Source: Mesorhizobium qingshengii (lineage in GTDB: Bacteria > Pseudomonadota > Alphaproteobacteria > Rhizobiales > Rhizobiaceae). From it: a DNA stretch of 64,000 nucleotides. Both the position numbers and the translations under genes were made by a program. A model generated the notes under the pieces. The model was not told where the DNA came from. It did not search any database and worked only from the letters and a program-made list of their open reading frames with translations. Location of the stretch: NCBI RefSeq assembly GCF_900103325.1, contig NZ_FMXM01000013.1:62001-126000 (forward strand), in the 5' to 3' direction. Below are positions 16,783 to 23,948 of this stretch, piece after piece (within the stretch, counting starts at the first letter, position 1; each line of letters opens with the position of its first letter).

Positions 16783-16864
16783 AAAACCCGCCTTCGCGGC
16801 GGGTTCAGAGATCATTGGCGCAAATCAGCACCATATCTAAAACAATAGCACAATTGCCCTCACC
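16783..16864 (-). ncRNA. candidate small RNA unit 2 (tandem pair)
   Basis: Second copy of the unit: GGTGAGGGCA (16864-16855), identical 20-base core at 16834-16815, hairpin AACCCGCC / GGCGGGTT (16785-16805) and TTTTTGTTTTCCC on the minus strand. Between the blocks the sequence has diverged. The reading frame through the core (MVLICAND) is shared by both copies, so decay of a short duplicated coding end is an alternative. Confidence 0.4.
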
Positions 16865-16992
16865 GGACAACTCGATCGACACAAATCGAGCCCCGAGGAT
16901 CGACTTTTCGACCGTCTGGTCATGAGCCGGCAATTGTGGAATCATCAGCCAGAGCTCATGGAATGATTCGCGTCGCCTTGTGGGAGAGGACG

Positions 16993-17262
16993 ATGGACAG
17001 ACCAACCATGGCATCCGTTTTCAGGATGCGGCACGCGCCAGCCACGGTTTCCGGTGTGCGCAGCACCGGCCAGGGCCAGGCCGATCCGATCATCCGCGTG
17101 CGCTCGCTCGGCGAAGCGATCCGCTTCGTCGCCAATGCCTTTCCCAACTATGATATCAGCGCCGTCGCCATCAGCCCTGGCGATCCGTCGATCCCGCGCC
17201 TCGGCAGCCTGGAAGCGAAGGCGCTGTGGCGCGAGTATGGCGAGCACTGGACGCGGGAATAG
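16993..17262 (+). CDS. small hypothetical protein
   Basis: The 89-residue soluble protein is basic at its N-terminus and has a central VRSLGEAIRFVANAFPNYDISAV segment that looks like one helix and one strand. ATG 16993 has GGGAGAGGA five bases upstream and is preferred over in-frame ATGs at 16936 and 16963. The length and the helix after the VRSL segment recall small DUF982-type proteins, but the usual Trp-Pro and Arg-rich middle are missing, so I leave it unassigned. Confidence 0.6.
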   Translation: MDRPTMASVFRMRHAPATVSGVRSTGQGQADPIIRVRSLGEAIRFVANAFPNYDISAVAISPGDPSIPRLGSLEAKALWREYGEHWTRE

Positions 17263-17372
17263 GCCGCCCTCGCCCATGCCCCGGCTCGGCCATCCCAGCC
17301 GAAGTCCCGCGCCATCCTCCGGATCGGAAACGCCGCTCGCGCGTTTCCAACCTAGCCACGGGAGCAATCGTC

Positions 17373-17678
17373 ATGAATGTCGCCAATCTGCAACTCGAAG
17401 GCCTGCTCATGGCCGTCGCATCGATCAACCACGTGCTGGTTCGCAAGGGGGTGCTGACATCGGAGGAGATCGACATCGCCCTGCGCAAGGCCGAAGCCAG
17501 CGAAACCAGCCAGGAGCGATCAGGCGGCATGTCGGCGTCGAGCCGTGACGCCGTCAACTTTCCGATCCGGCTGCTGGAACTCGCCAATCAATGCCAGCCG
17601 GAGGCGGACATCCCCTCCTTTTCGAAACTTGCCCGCATGGTCGGCCAGATAAAGGAACCATACAACGACCAGATGTGA
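17373..17678 (+). CDS. small conserved hypothetical protein
   Basis: The 101-residue soluble protein contains GLLMAVASINHVLVRKGVLTSEEIDIALRKAE split as two amphipathic helices, reminiscent of the start of nitrile-hydratase-like or type IV pilus ATPase N-domains (leader helix, VLVRKGVLT, EEIDIALRKA). The C-terminal half is polar. CGGGAG lies about eight bases before the ATG. It follows the previous small gene by 110 bases on the same strand. No function assigned. Confidence 0.65.
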   Translation: MNVANLQLEGLLMAVASINHVLVRKGVLTSEEIDIALRKAEASETSQERSGGMSASSRDAVNFPIRLLELANQCQPEADIPSFSKLARMVGQIKEPYNDQM

Positions 17679-17707
17679 GGCCCAAACCCGCTCTCGCCAG
17701 GCCCCTC

Positions 17708-18133
17708 TCACGCCCGGCCCGGCCATCCCAGGTTCATTGCCAGCACCCTGCCCGGCCCGTGCACGGCGGCGAACAGAAGGCCGGCCAGGAAGGAAAAATG
17801 GTCGACGAAGAAGCCGAACTCCGCCTGGTTTCCGGCCCAGTGGCTCGGTCCGTGGAAGGCGAAGCCGAGGAACTGCACATAGGCCGCCGCGACCAGCGCC
17901 GCCTGCGTGAAGAAGGCGCCGCTCAGGAAGCACAGCACGAGCGCGACTTCCAGGATCGCCGCGCACCAGGCGAGCAACAGCGGGAACGGAAAGCCGGCGG
18001 CGGCGATGTAGCCCGCGGTCGCTTCCATGCCCATGAACTTGAAGGTCACCGCCATGAGGAAGACGGCGGCGAAGATCAGCCGGGCGACGAGAAGGGCCGC
18101 GGTCTGCCACGGCGATTGAGTGATGTCCGACAT
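17708..18133 (-). CDS. DoxX family membrane protein
   Basis: The 141-residue protein has four hydrophobic segments. The first holds LLVARLIFAAVFLMAVTFKFMG, then a Gly-rich loop (GYIAAAGFPFPLLLAW), EVALVLCFLSG and AYVQFLGFAFHGP, followed by HFSFLAGLL. This order is characteristic of DoxX/DoxD-like quinone-linked membrane proteins. ATG 18133 has GGAGAGA six bases upstream. Partner and substrate are unknown. Confidence 0.88.
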   Translation of the reverse strand: MSDITQSPWQTAALLVARLIFAAVFLMAVTFKFMGMEATAGYIAAAGFPFPLLLAWCAAILEVALVLCFLSGAFFTQAALVAAAYVQFLGFAFHGPSHWAGNQAEFGFFVDHFSFLAGLLFAAVHGPGRVLAMNLGWPGRA

Positions 18134-18334
18134 GCTGTCTCTCCAGGGTTGCAATGGATTTCGACCCAAGGACGGATGACCCGCGGCAAGTCCGACACCC
18201 GGCCTGAAACTTTTTGCCGGACATCTGCGGCACGATGGACCGGCTCACTGCGATGGCACTCGAACCTTGCCGCGACCCGCCCTGAACGCTATTTCCTGCA
18301 GGGGGTGCTTGATCTGTTGTGAGGGAGCCAGCGG

Positions 18335-18703
18335 ATGGCGACGGTCCGGTATCTCGTCCGCGATGTCGAGTTGTCCATAGCATTTTACACGAAGCATCTG
18401 GGTTTCGCGTTGCAGCAGCAGTTCGGTCCGGCGATGGCCATCCTGAAGCGCGGCGACCTCACATTCTGGCTCGCGGGCCCCACGGCGTCGGCCGCGAGAC
18501 CGATGCCGGATGGCCGCACGCCGGAGCCCGGCGGATGGAACCGCATCGTCCTCGAGGTTCAGGACTTGCCGGCGCACGCCGCCCGCATGCGCGAGGCCGG
18601 CGTGCCGTTCCGCAACGAGATCGTCGACGGCCCGGGCGGCCGCCAGATTCTGTGCGAAGACCCGTCCGGCAATGTGGTCGAGCTTTTTGAACCCAAGGCA
18701 TGA
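18335..18703 (+). CDS. VOC (glyoxalase/bleomycin-resistance fold) protein
   Basis: The 122-residue single-domain vicinal-oxygen-chelate protein starts VRYLVRDVELSIAFYTKHLGF and ends QILCEDPSGNVVELFEPKA with the metal-type Glu. The middle has WNRIVLEVQDLPAHAARMRE. GGGAG lies nine bases before the ATG. Two betaalphabeta-beta-beta repeats are visible. Substrate cannot be told; many relatives are annotated lactoylglutathione-lyase-like without proof. Confidence 0.88.
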   Translation: MATVRYLVRDVELSIAFYTKHLGFALQQQFGPAMAILKRGDLTFWLAGPTASAARPMPDGRTPEPGGWNRIVLEVQDLPAHAARMREAGVPFRNEIVDGPGGRQILCEDPSGNVVELFEPKA

Positions 18704-18757
18704 TGCTTTCCGGGCAGGAGAGCCCGGATCGTACCCTGGAACGTTGGCGCTCCGCCC

Positions 18758-19717
18758 TCAGTTCGCCGCCGGCGCCGGCGTGCCGAGATCGAGGAACGGC
18801 ACCGTCGAGCCCGGGATCATCGATTTCGGCAACTGCCCGTCCCACTTCTCGGCCTTGGTCAGTTCGACCAGCAGCGGATTGTTGGCAAGGGCGGCGGCGC
18901 GCGCCTTGATCGCCTCGGCCGTCGCCTCGCCTTCGATCCTGGTCTTGTAGGCGCTGGCCTCGGCTTCCGCCTTGACGCTGTCGGCGCGGCCCTTGGCCTG
19001 CGTCACCGCGATGTCGGCCTTGATCTTTTCCTGCTGCAGGTTCTGCTCCTGCTTCTGCACTTCCACCTGCGCCGTCATCCTCGCCTCGACCGCCTGTTCA
19101 TAGGCGTCGGAAAAGTCGATGTTCTCGACCTGCACGCTGTCGATCATCACCGGGCCGTCGGTCACCGCCGAAATGGCATCGGCGACATCCTTGTTGAACT
19201 TGGCGCGGTTCTGGATCACCGACACCGCGTCATACTGGCCGAACACCGTCTTGATTTCCTGCGGCGCCTTGCGGGCGATGACGCGGTCGGCCAGCGCCTC
19301 GATCGACCCGTAATTGATGTAGACGTTGCTGACCTCGGCGGCCGGCACGTGGAAGTTGACGGTGACGCGCATGTTGGCCGGCTGCTGGTCGCGCGAATAG
19401 GCCTGCATCGCCGGCAGGTTGCCGCAGTCGCTCTGGTTCTCGCAGCCCCATTTGATGACTTGCTGGCGCAGGCTGATCTTCTCGACGCGCTGCAGCCACG
19501 GCAATTTGAAATGCAGGCCGGGATCGACGACCGAGCTCAACGCGCCATTGGTCAGAAGCACGCCACGGTCGCCCTGGTCGATCGTGTACCAGGAACCCAT
19601 GACGGCGGCGATCAGCGCCAGCACGATGGCCAGCGCGACGATGCCGCTGCCGATCGGACGCGAACCGGCGACGACATGCTGCTGGAGACGGTTCGAATTG
19701 CCTTGCGTGTCGGTCAT
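18758..19717 (-). CDS. SPFH/Band 7 (prohibitin-like) membrane protein
   Basis: The 319-residue protein has one N-terminal membrane helix (IVALAIVLALIAAVMGSWY, about residues 25-43) and then an SPFH domain (DQGDRGVLLTNG, VDPGLHFKLPWLQ). A long Ala/Glu/Lys coiled coil follows (VEVQKQEQNLQQEKIKADIA, KAEAEASAYKTRIEGEATAE). This is the prohibitin/HflK-HflC class, forming large rings on the periplasmic side of the inner membrane. It stands alone, without an hflC or ftsH neighbour. Confidence 0.92.
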   Translation of the reverse strand: MTDTQGNSNRLQQHVVAGSRPIGSGIVALAIVLALIAAVMGSWYTIDQGDRGVLLTNGALSSVVDPGLHFKLPWLQRVEKISLRQQVIKWGCENQSDCGNLPAMQAYSRDQQPANMRVTVNFHVPAAEVSNVYINYGSIEALADRVIARKAPQEIKTVFGQYDAVSVIQNRAKFNKDVADAISAVTDGPVMIDSVQVENIDFSDAYEQAVEARMTAQVEVQKQEQNLQQEKIKADIAVTQAKGRADSVKAEAEASAYKTRIEGEATAEAIKARAAALANNPLLVELTKAEKWDGQLPKSMIPGSTVPFLDLGTPAPAAN

Positions 19718-19930
19718 TGCCCACCCCCATTATCCCTGTCCGATTCCGGACTTGCCTGAAATCATGACGCCAAGATTGCCGTGATGTCGAGTGTCCCGGC
19801 CTTTTGCTCCGGCCCATCGCAATGTCCAGGAAGCTAACGCCTTGAATCCATGCACAATGCCGGCAAAGGCCGATTTCGGTTTGCCGGCTGATGGTATAGT
19901 AACGCACCGCTCAGAGAGGAGGAATCGGAC

Positions 19931-20122
19931 ATGGCCAAGGCATTGACCATCGGCGCGCCGCGACATCCGGCGATGACCACCGCCTATGAACAGGAATGCA
20001 GGGACATGCTTGTCCCCCACCTCGACGCAGTGCTCGACAAGGCCGAGGCCGCTGGCTGGGACCGCGGGCAAGCCGCATCGGCGCTCATGTATCTTGCCGC
20101 GATGCGGCTGAAGCCCGCCTGA
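19931..20122 (+). CDS. small hypothetical protein
   Basis: The 63-residue soluble protein is mainly helical (YEQECRDMLVPHLDAVLDKA, GWDRGQAASALMYLAAM). GAGAGGAGGAA about eight bases before the ATG is a very strong ribosome binding site. The upstream DNA is divergent from the SPFH gene and has no exact stress-type promoter. No family recognised. Confidence 0.7.
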   Translation: MAKALTIGAPRHPAMTTAYEQECRDMLVPHLDAVLDKAEAAGWDRGQAASALMYLAAMRLKPA

Positions 20123-20256
20123 GGTTCCCGCCACCGCCCGGCGGCCTTCACGAACAATTAATGATCGCGAAACTTGTTCGTAACCAGCATCATGGTATTG
20201 TTAAGCTGGAACTAATGCAAAGCTGTGTCGATGCAGCTTGTTGGGTGGGTTGAGAG

Positions 20257-20493
20257 TTGGGCGCGAGCGTCAGGTTTGGGGCAAGATTCCATATCGTCCG
20301 GTCGACGGTGCTGGAGTGCAGCGGCTGCGGCGGCGCGGGCCAGGTCTTTCAATGTCCGCGCTGGACGAGTTCCAACGGCCATTGCTGTCCCGCCGGTACC
20401 CAGCAGCGCGGCTGCCCCGGCGTAAGCGCGCCCTGCGCCGACTGTGACGGCGGCCACCTTTCCGATATCGATCCGATGCAGCGGTCGGCTTGA
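20257..20493 (+). CDS. possible cysteine-rich small protein
   Basis: This frame lies in the 527-base gap 20123-20649. Translated, it holds LECSGCGGAGQVF, then HCC, GC and PCADCDGG: nine Cys arranged as CxxC pairs with Gly, as in DnaJ-type or rubredoxin-like zinc sites. The only start is TTG 20257 (or a GTG near the first CxxC), with a poor ribosome binding site. A near-match to an EcfG promoter (GGAAC-N16-CGAT, 20208-20232) lies just upstream. Coding is uncertain. A chance frame in GC-rich DNA remains possible. Confidence 0.3.
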   Translation: MGASVRFGARFHIVRSTVLECSGCGGAGQVFQCPRWTSSNGHCCPAGTQQRGCPGVSAPCADCDGGHLSDIDPMQRSA

Positions 20494-20547
20494 ACAAAGC
20501 CGGCTGAAGAGAGGCCCCTTCCCGGCGGGCATTTTTGTAATGCCCGT

Positions 20548-20572
20548 GGAACCCGCGACGCCGATGTGTGTT
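20548..20572 (+). promoter_or_regulatory. possible EcfG promoter, one mismatch
   Basis: GGAAC (20548-20552), 16 bases, then TGTT (20569-20572) in place of CGTT. It lies about 78 bases before the DUF3606 gene, a family typical of general-stress regulons, which makes the near-match worth recording. Confidence 0.4.
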
Positions 20573-20649
20573 ATGCTCTGTTGATCGCGAAATGGCGCGC
20601 CAACCACTGCGCGCACGCGTTTCTCCGGCAACAGAAAGCGAGGCCTGGA

Positions 20650-20829
20650 ATGGCTGACGACAAAACCAAGACAAAGCAGGACCGCAAGCTGGTTTCCAGC
20701 GAGGAGCCTTACGAGGTTGCTGCCTTCGCCAGGAAATATGGCATTCCGCCGAGCGAAGCGCAGACCATCATCAAGCGCTATGGGCCATCGAGAAAGAAGC
20801 TCGACGCCTATATGGCCGCTCGGGGATAG
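20650..20829 (+). CDS. DUF3606 family protein
   Basis: The 59-residue protein has a Lys/Asp-rich N-terminus and the DUF3606 core: EPYEVAAFARKYGIPPSEAQ, TIIKRYGPSRKKLDAYM. The core is a short helix-turn-helix-like fold. GAAAGCGAGG lies upstream of the ATG. The family is widespread, often in several copies, in rhizobia and other stress-tolerant alphaproteobacteria; its molecular role is unknown. Confidence 0.85.
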   Translation: MADDKTKTKQDRKLVSSEEPYEVAAFARKYGIPPSEAQTIIKRYGPSRKKLDAYMAARG

Positions 20830-20894
20830 AGCCTGCCCCATCCCGATGCGATCGGGGTGGGCGCCTGTCTCGGCGTTCGAGCAGCCGCGAGCCG

Positions 20895-21074
20895 TCAGTC
20901 CGAACCAGTCCCCCGCGACATCATGCGCGGGACCGGCAACCGATAGCGCGGCGGCGTACGGTCGACGGTCAGCGGCGCGCCGCCCGGAACAGGCCTTTTG
21001 TCAGCCTTTTCAGTCTGGCCGCGCGAGGCCTTCGAGACGCCGCGGCGCACGACTGAAATTTGATTTTCGAGCAC
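20895..21074 (-). CDS. possible small basic protein, GTG start
   Basis: A 59-codon frame opens at GTG 21074 with GGGGAGGG four bases upstream. The product (LENQISVVRRGVSKASRG..., ending MMSRGTGSD) is basic and looks disordered. The start lies directly beside the exact EcfG promoter of the opposite strand (21075-21099), so the two transcripts would diverge or overlap at their 5' ends. The good ribosome binding site is the only strong support. Confidence 0.35.
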   Translation of the reverse strand: MLENQISVVRRGVSKASRGQTEKADKRPVPGGAPLTVDRTPPRYRLPVPRMMSRGTGSD

Positions 21075-21099
21075 GGAACCCTCCCCTGTTGCGTACGTT
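21075..21099 (+). promoter_or_regulatory. EcfG promoter, exact match
   Basis: GGAAC (21075-21079), 16 bases, CGTT (21096-21099). Transcription should start near 21106, about 26 bases before the TTG start of the first DUF982 gene, with GGAGA between them. Confidence 0.82.
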
Positions 21100-21131
21100 A
21101 TTCGACGCTTCACAGTCCCGGAGACTTAAGC

Positions 21132-21368
21132 TTGAACGACAAGATGTTCCCAAAGCCCATCAGGTTGAAATTCGCCCCCGAGCGGGAGCGCGTCGTGCGT
21201 AGCGCCTGGGAAGGCCTGGAGTGCCTCGGCGACTGGCCGGCGGGCCAGGGCCGGCGGTACCGGGCGGCGTTGCGCAGCTGTCGCGATGCATTGGATGGCT
21301 GGACGCCGCCGGAAAAGGCGATGCGGGCGATGATCGACGCCGCGCGGGAAGCGCGGCTCCTCCACTAG
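21132..21368 (+). CDS. DUF982 family protein, paralogue 1
   Basis: The 78-residue protein has the DUF982 order: a strand-like N-terminus (KFAPERERVVRSAWEGLECL), the Trp-Pro element (GDWPAGQGRRYRAAL), RSCRDALDGWTPPEKA and a final helix (FIEAAREAR type, here MIDAAREARLLH). TTG 21132 has GGAGA seven bases upstream; ATG 21144 is the alternative. It is the first gene of a probable two-gene EcfG transcript with the next DUF982 copy 14 bases downstream. The family is rhizobial, small and of unknown function. Confidence 0.85.
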   Translation: MNDKMFPKPIRLKFAPERERVVRSAWEGLECLGDWPAGQGRRYRAALRSCRDALDGWTPPEKAMRAMIDAAREARLLH

Positions 21369-21382
21369 CGGGAAAACAAGAG

Positions 21383-21624
21383 ATGGCTGAACTGATGCTA
21401 TCGCCGCCATTGCGGATCAAGCCACATGGCTCGGAGACGATCCGCGACGTCACCACGCTGAAGGATGCCAGCGAAATCCTGATCGATTGGCCCCATGCCA
21501 AGCGTGGCCCCTTCTATCAGGCGGCGCGCGAACAGGTTGAATCCGCGCTGGAAAGGCAGGTGCCGCACAGGCCCAGGAAGCTTTCGTAGCCCTCTGCAAT
21601 CATGCGGGCGTGCTGGTTCGCTAG
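21383..21624 (+). pseudogene. DUF982 family protein, paralogue 2, frameshifted
   Basis: The first frame reads MAELMLSPPLRIKPHGSE, DASEILIDWPHAKRGPFYQA, ESALERQV and stops at 21589. Shifting by one base after GTG near 21560 restores AQEAFVALCNHAGVLVR up to TAG 21622-21624, which is the normal DUF982 ending. One G is missing from what would be GTGGCC. With that base restored the protein is about 80 residues. Either recent inactivation or a sequencing error. It sits in the EcfG transcript of paralogue 1. Confidence 0.8.
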
Positions 21625-21743
21625 AGCGGTCATCGTTTCACGGAAACGCAGAGCCGCTCCATCTCTTTGTCTGACGCAATTCCCAAGGGAAGGCGCTGTG
21701 CGCTATTCCCGGCAAAACCGTTTCACACTTTTCCTGGAATTGC
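21625..21743. repeat. intergenic palindromic repeat, long copy 2
   Basis: Starting one base after the DUF982 stop, this block contains GAGCGG...GAAACG, then CCATCTCTTTGTCTGACG, GCAATTCCC and, on the other side, AAAACCGTTTCACACTTTTC ending GGAATTGC. It matches the shorter copies at 10484-10527 and 52693-52756 in inverted orientation. It is a dispersed intergenic element, with no gene. Confidence 0.7.
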
Positions 21744-21760
21744 TCTCCGGAAAGCCATGA

Positions 21761-21797
21761 AAAAAGCAGGCGGGGCACAGTGCCTCGCCTGCTTTTT
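21761..21797. terminator. strong intrinsic terminator, both directions possible
   Basis: Arms AAAAAGCAGGCG...GGCA and TGCC...CGCCTGCTTTTT form a long stem with one G-T pair and a 3-base loop. On the minus strand it lies 20 bases after the stop of the small membrane peptide gene. On the plus strand it could close the DUF982 transcript. Confidence 0.85.
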
Positions 21798-21816
21798 CGC
21801 GGTGAATCGGCCCTGA

Positions 21817-21951
21817 CTACTGTTCTAGCGGATCGCCCTGTACAATCGGGTGGGTGGTCTCGAGCCCGAAGCCCTTCGGCGCCAGCAGCACCACCACGAT
21901 CACGATGGCGATGGACGCAAGCAATGTTGCGGTACCGGCGATATCTCTCAC
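21817..21951 (-). CDS. single-pass membrane micropeptide
   Basis: The 44-residue peptide starts at GTG 21951 with AAAGGACG six bases upstream. It has a short polar N-terminus, one membrane helix (TLLASIAIVIVVVLLAP) and a polar C-terminus of about 20 residues ending QGDPLEQ. An EcfG promoter with a 17-base spacer lies 33 bases upstream and a strong terminator follows the stop. All expression signals are present, so it is very likely real. No family recognised. Confidence 0.7.
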   Translation of the reverse strand: MRDIAGTATLLASIAIVIVVVLLAPKGFGLETTHPIVQGDPLEQ

Positions 21952-21983
21952 GATCCGTCCTTTCAAATTCAACTCGTGACAGA

Positions 21984-22009
21984 AACGTTTCGTTCGGTGC
22001 GAAGGTTCC
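21984..22009 (-). promoter_or_regulatory. EcfG promoter, 17-base spacer
   Basis: On the minus strand, GGAAC (22009-22005), 17 bases, CGTT (21987-21984). Spacers of 16 or 17 are both accepted for EcfG. It drives the membrane micropeptide gene with a leader of about 25 bases. Confidence 0.75.
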
Positions 22010-22040
22010 CGCCTGACGACGCGGTCGAAGAAACCGACTT

Positions 22041-22340
22041 CTACTGCGCGGGCGGCTGAGCCGGCACCTCGCCTGGCTTGATCACCGGCGTCTTGCCTTG
22101 GTCCGGAGCCGGAGCCGTCATCCCCTGGTCACCGGTGGCAGGCGGTTTCAGGACGCCGCCGCAATCACTGAGCGTCTCCGTCAGATCGCCGCCTGCAGGC
22201 TGCTGTTTGTTGCCTTGCTCTGGGGCCCGGCATTTGTCCGCCTGCGGCGACTGGCTGTCCTGCTGCGGATCCGTCTGGGCCGCGGCTGGCGCGGCCAATG
22301 CCAGCACCAGGCTGAACGGCACGATGGCGAGACGTCTCAT
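22041..22340 (-). CDS. small secreted Pro/Gln-rich protein
   Basis: The 99-residue precursor has a signal peptide (MRRLAIVPFSLVLALAAPAAA, cleaved before QTDPQ) and a mature low-complexity chain rich in Gln, Pro, Asp and Lys with two Cys (DKCRAPEQ and LSDCGG) about 30 residues apart. It is likely periplasmic and mostly disordered. AAAGGAGG precedes the ATG. It lies 157 bases from the end of the HWE kinase gene on the same strand. No family recognised. Confidence 0.7.
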   Translation of the reverse strand: MRRLAIVPFSLVLALAAPAAAQTDPQQDSQSPQADKCRAPEQGNKQQPAGGDLTETLSDCGGVLKPPATGDQGMTAPAPDQGKTPVIKPGEVPAQPPAQ

Positions 22341-22497
22341 CCAGGCCTCCTTTCCTGTCACGGCCGCCCGCGGCGGCCCTGCCTTCACAGGAACAACGCC
22401 TGCCGACGAAAAAGGTTGGCCATTTCCGCCCGCGCGGAAATCGGATCACGCCTCCGATGGATTTCTCCCCCGCCGTCGCCTGGCCGATGCCAGCCCT

Positions 22498-23568
22498 TCA
22501 AGGGCTGAAGGACGGATCTCTGTCGTCGACAGGCATTTCGTCGCCGAGTTGCGCAACGATGATCGATTCGAGCGGTGCCGTCAGCGACCAGCTGAGATGG
22601 CCAGGGCGACGTTCCAGCACCGCCGAACCGTTCAGCGATTGTGGCGAAACCCGCTGCAGGACGACGGTGCCGAAACCCTTGCGCGTGCTGTCGTCTTGCC
22701 GATCATCGGCAGGGACCGGCGAGGTTTCGTCCCACACGAGATGGATTTCCCGCTTGCCCGAAACGCCGGTGACGATCTGCCAGGTGATGTCGATCCTTCC
22801 GGCCTCCCCCGCCAGCGCGCCATATTTGGATGAGTTGGTCCCGAGCTCATGAAATGCCATGCCGAGATTTTGCACGGCGTTCGGCTGCAGGGTCAGAAGC
22901 GGTCCGGACAGCGATACCTGTTCCTCGTGGCAGAACGGCTTGAGGTGTTCCTGGATGAGGTCGAAGAGGCTGGCGCCTGCCCATTCCGAGTTCACCAGCA
23001 GATCGTGCGAACGCGACAGTGCCATGATGCGGGAGCGGACAAGCGCTTCGAACTCACGCGGATCGGTCGAGCGCTTGCTTGTCTCCCTGACCATCGAGAG
23101 GATCACCGCGAACTGGTTCTTGACGCGATGATTCACCTCCCGCAACAGCAGCCTGATGCGGCGTTCGCTCTCCTTGGTGGCCGTGATGTCGCGCGCGATC
23201 TTCGAAGCGCCGATGATCTCGCCCGATCCATTTCTGATCGGTGAGATGGTCAGCGACACGGCGATGGTCCCGCCGTCCTTGCGGCGCCGGATCGTTTCGT
23301 AGCTGGCCACGAGTTCGCCTTTGCGGACACGGCCGATGATGTCGGCCTCTTCATCCCTGAGGTGATCGGGAATGAGCATGAGCACCGATCGGCCGACAGC
23401 CTCCTCGGCAGAGTAGCCAAACATCCGCTGCGCCGCGCCGTTCCAGCTGGTGATGACGCTGTTCAGATCCTTGCTGATGATGGCGTCAAAGGAGGAATCG
23501 ACGATCGCCGCCAGCCTTGCGTCGGCGGTGGCTTCGATCGGGCCATTCACGCTTGCCAATTCCGTCAT
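22498..23568 (-). CDS. PAS-HWE sensor histidine kinase
   Basis: The 356-residue cytosolic kinase has a PAS domain (residues about 17-130; IVDSSFDAIISKDLNSVITS, GYSAEEAVGRS, KDGGTIAVSLTISPI) and then the HWE H-box LLREVNHRVKNQFAVILSMV (His147). It also has the N-box FHELGTNSSKYGAL and the diagnostic LVWDE, and ends with a degenerate G-box region (GFGTVVLQ). HWE kinases are an alphaproteobacterial class linked to light, redox or general-stress input. No response regulator is adjacent. It is the second orphan of this class in the window. Confidence 0.92.
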   Translation of the reverse strand: MTELASVNGPIEATADARLAAIVDSSFDAIISKDLNSVITSWNGAAQRMFGYSAEEAVGRSVLMLIPDHLRDEEADIIGRVRKGELVASYETIRRRKDGGTIAVSLTISPIRNGSGEIIGASKIARDITATKESERRIRLLLREVNHRVKNQFAVILSMVRETSKRSTDPREFEALVRSRIMALSRSHDLLVNSEWAGASLFDLIQEHLKPFCHEEQVSLSGPLLTLQPNAVQNLGMAFHELGTNSSKYGALAGEAGRIDITWQIVTGVSGKREIHLVWDETSPVPADDRQDDSTRKGFGTVVLQRVSPQSLNGSAVLERRPGHLSWSLTAPLESIIVAQLGDEMPVDDRDPSFSP

Positions 23569-23738
23569 TGCCCCCGACTTCCCTCGGTCACGCCCGGCCG
23601 CCTCGCGCCTTGCCGTCGCCCTCTCAAGCGTATTTCAGGCTTGCGTGATGGATTTTCACCCATCCCCTGCAATGCGGGCGGGACACTTTGGTTGCAATGG
23701 GGGAGCAACATTGCGCACTGACAAACCCGGATTCAACT

Positions 23739-23948
23739 TCAGAACCGGGTGGGCCTGGAAATGGCGTCGCCCGCGGTGTCGGATGATGGATCGATCGCAG
23801 CGTCTCGTTGCGGACATTGCTCGTATCTGTGGTCTCGGCCACCGCAGAAGGAACAGCACATGGCTTCGCGCTCGTCGCCGCCAGGCCACCATTTCGGCGT
23901 CTCGTAGGGTTTTCTGATGTCCATCCCCAGCAATGCGCGACGTGCCAT
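23739..23948 (-). CDS. possible small CCHC zinc-knuckle protein
   Basis: A 69-codon frame holds CSFCGGRDHRYEQC, an exact CX2CX4HX4C zinc knuckle, behind a basic N-terminal part (MARRALLGMDIRKPYE, KWWPGGDERE). CCHC knuckles bind single-stranded nucleic acid in retroviral and eukaryotic proteins and are rare in bacteria. ATG 23948 has no good ribosome binding site; ATG 23924 is the alternative and is preceded by GGGG. The frame lies in the 473-base gap between the HWE kinase and a secreted protein. The motif is precise but gene reality is uncertain. Confidence 0.4.
   Translation of the reverse strand: MARRALLGMDIRKPYETPKWWPGGDEREAMCCSFCGGRDHRYEQCPQRDAAIDPSSDTAGDAISRPTRF

Noticed and set aside
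16623..16864. CRISPR array
   Set aside because: Only two units with unequal internal sequence, 168 bases apart, and with terminators; no spacer-repeat pattern.
21644..21760. Possible continuation of DUF982 coding beyond the TAG at 21622
   Set aside because: The restored frame stops at 21622-21624 with the normal family ending; what follows is the palindromic repeat.
22375..22420. EcfG-like site upstream of the secreted protein at 22340
   Set aside because: CGTT and a 16-base spacer are present but the -35 reads CCAAC, with two mismatches to GGAAC.
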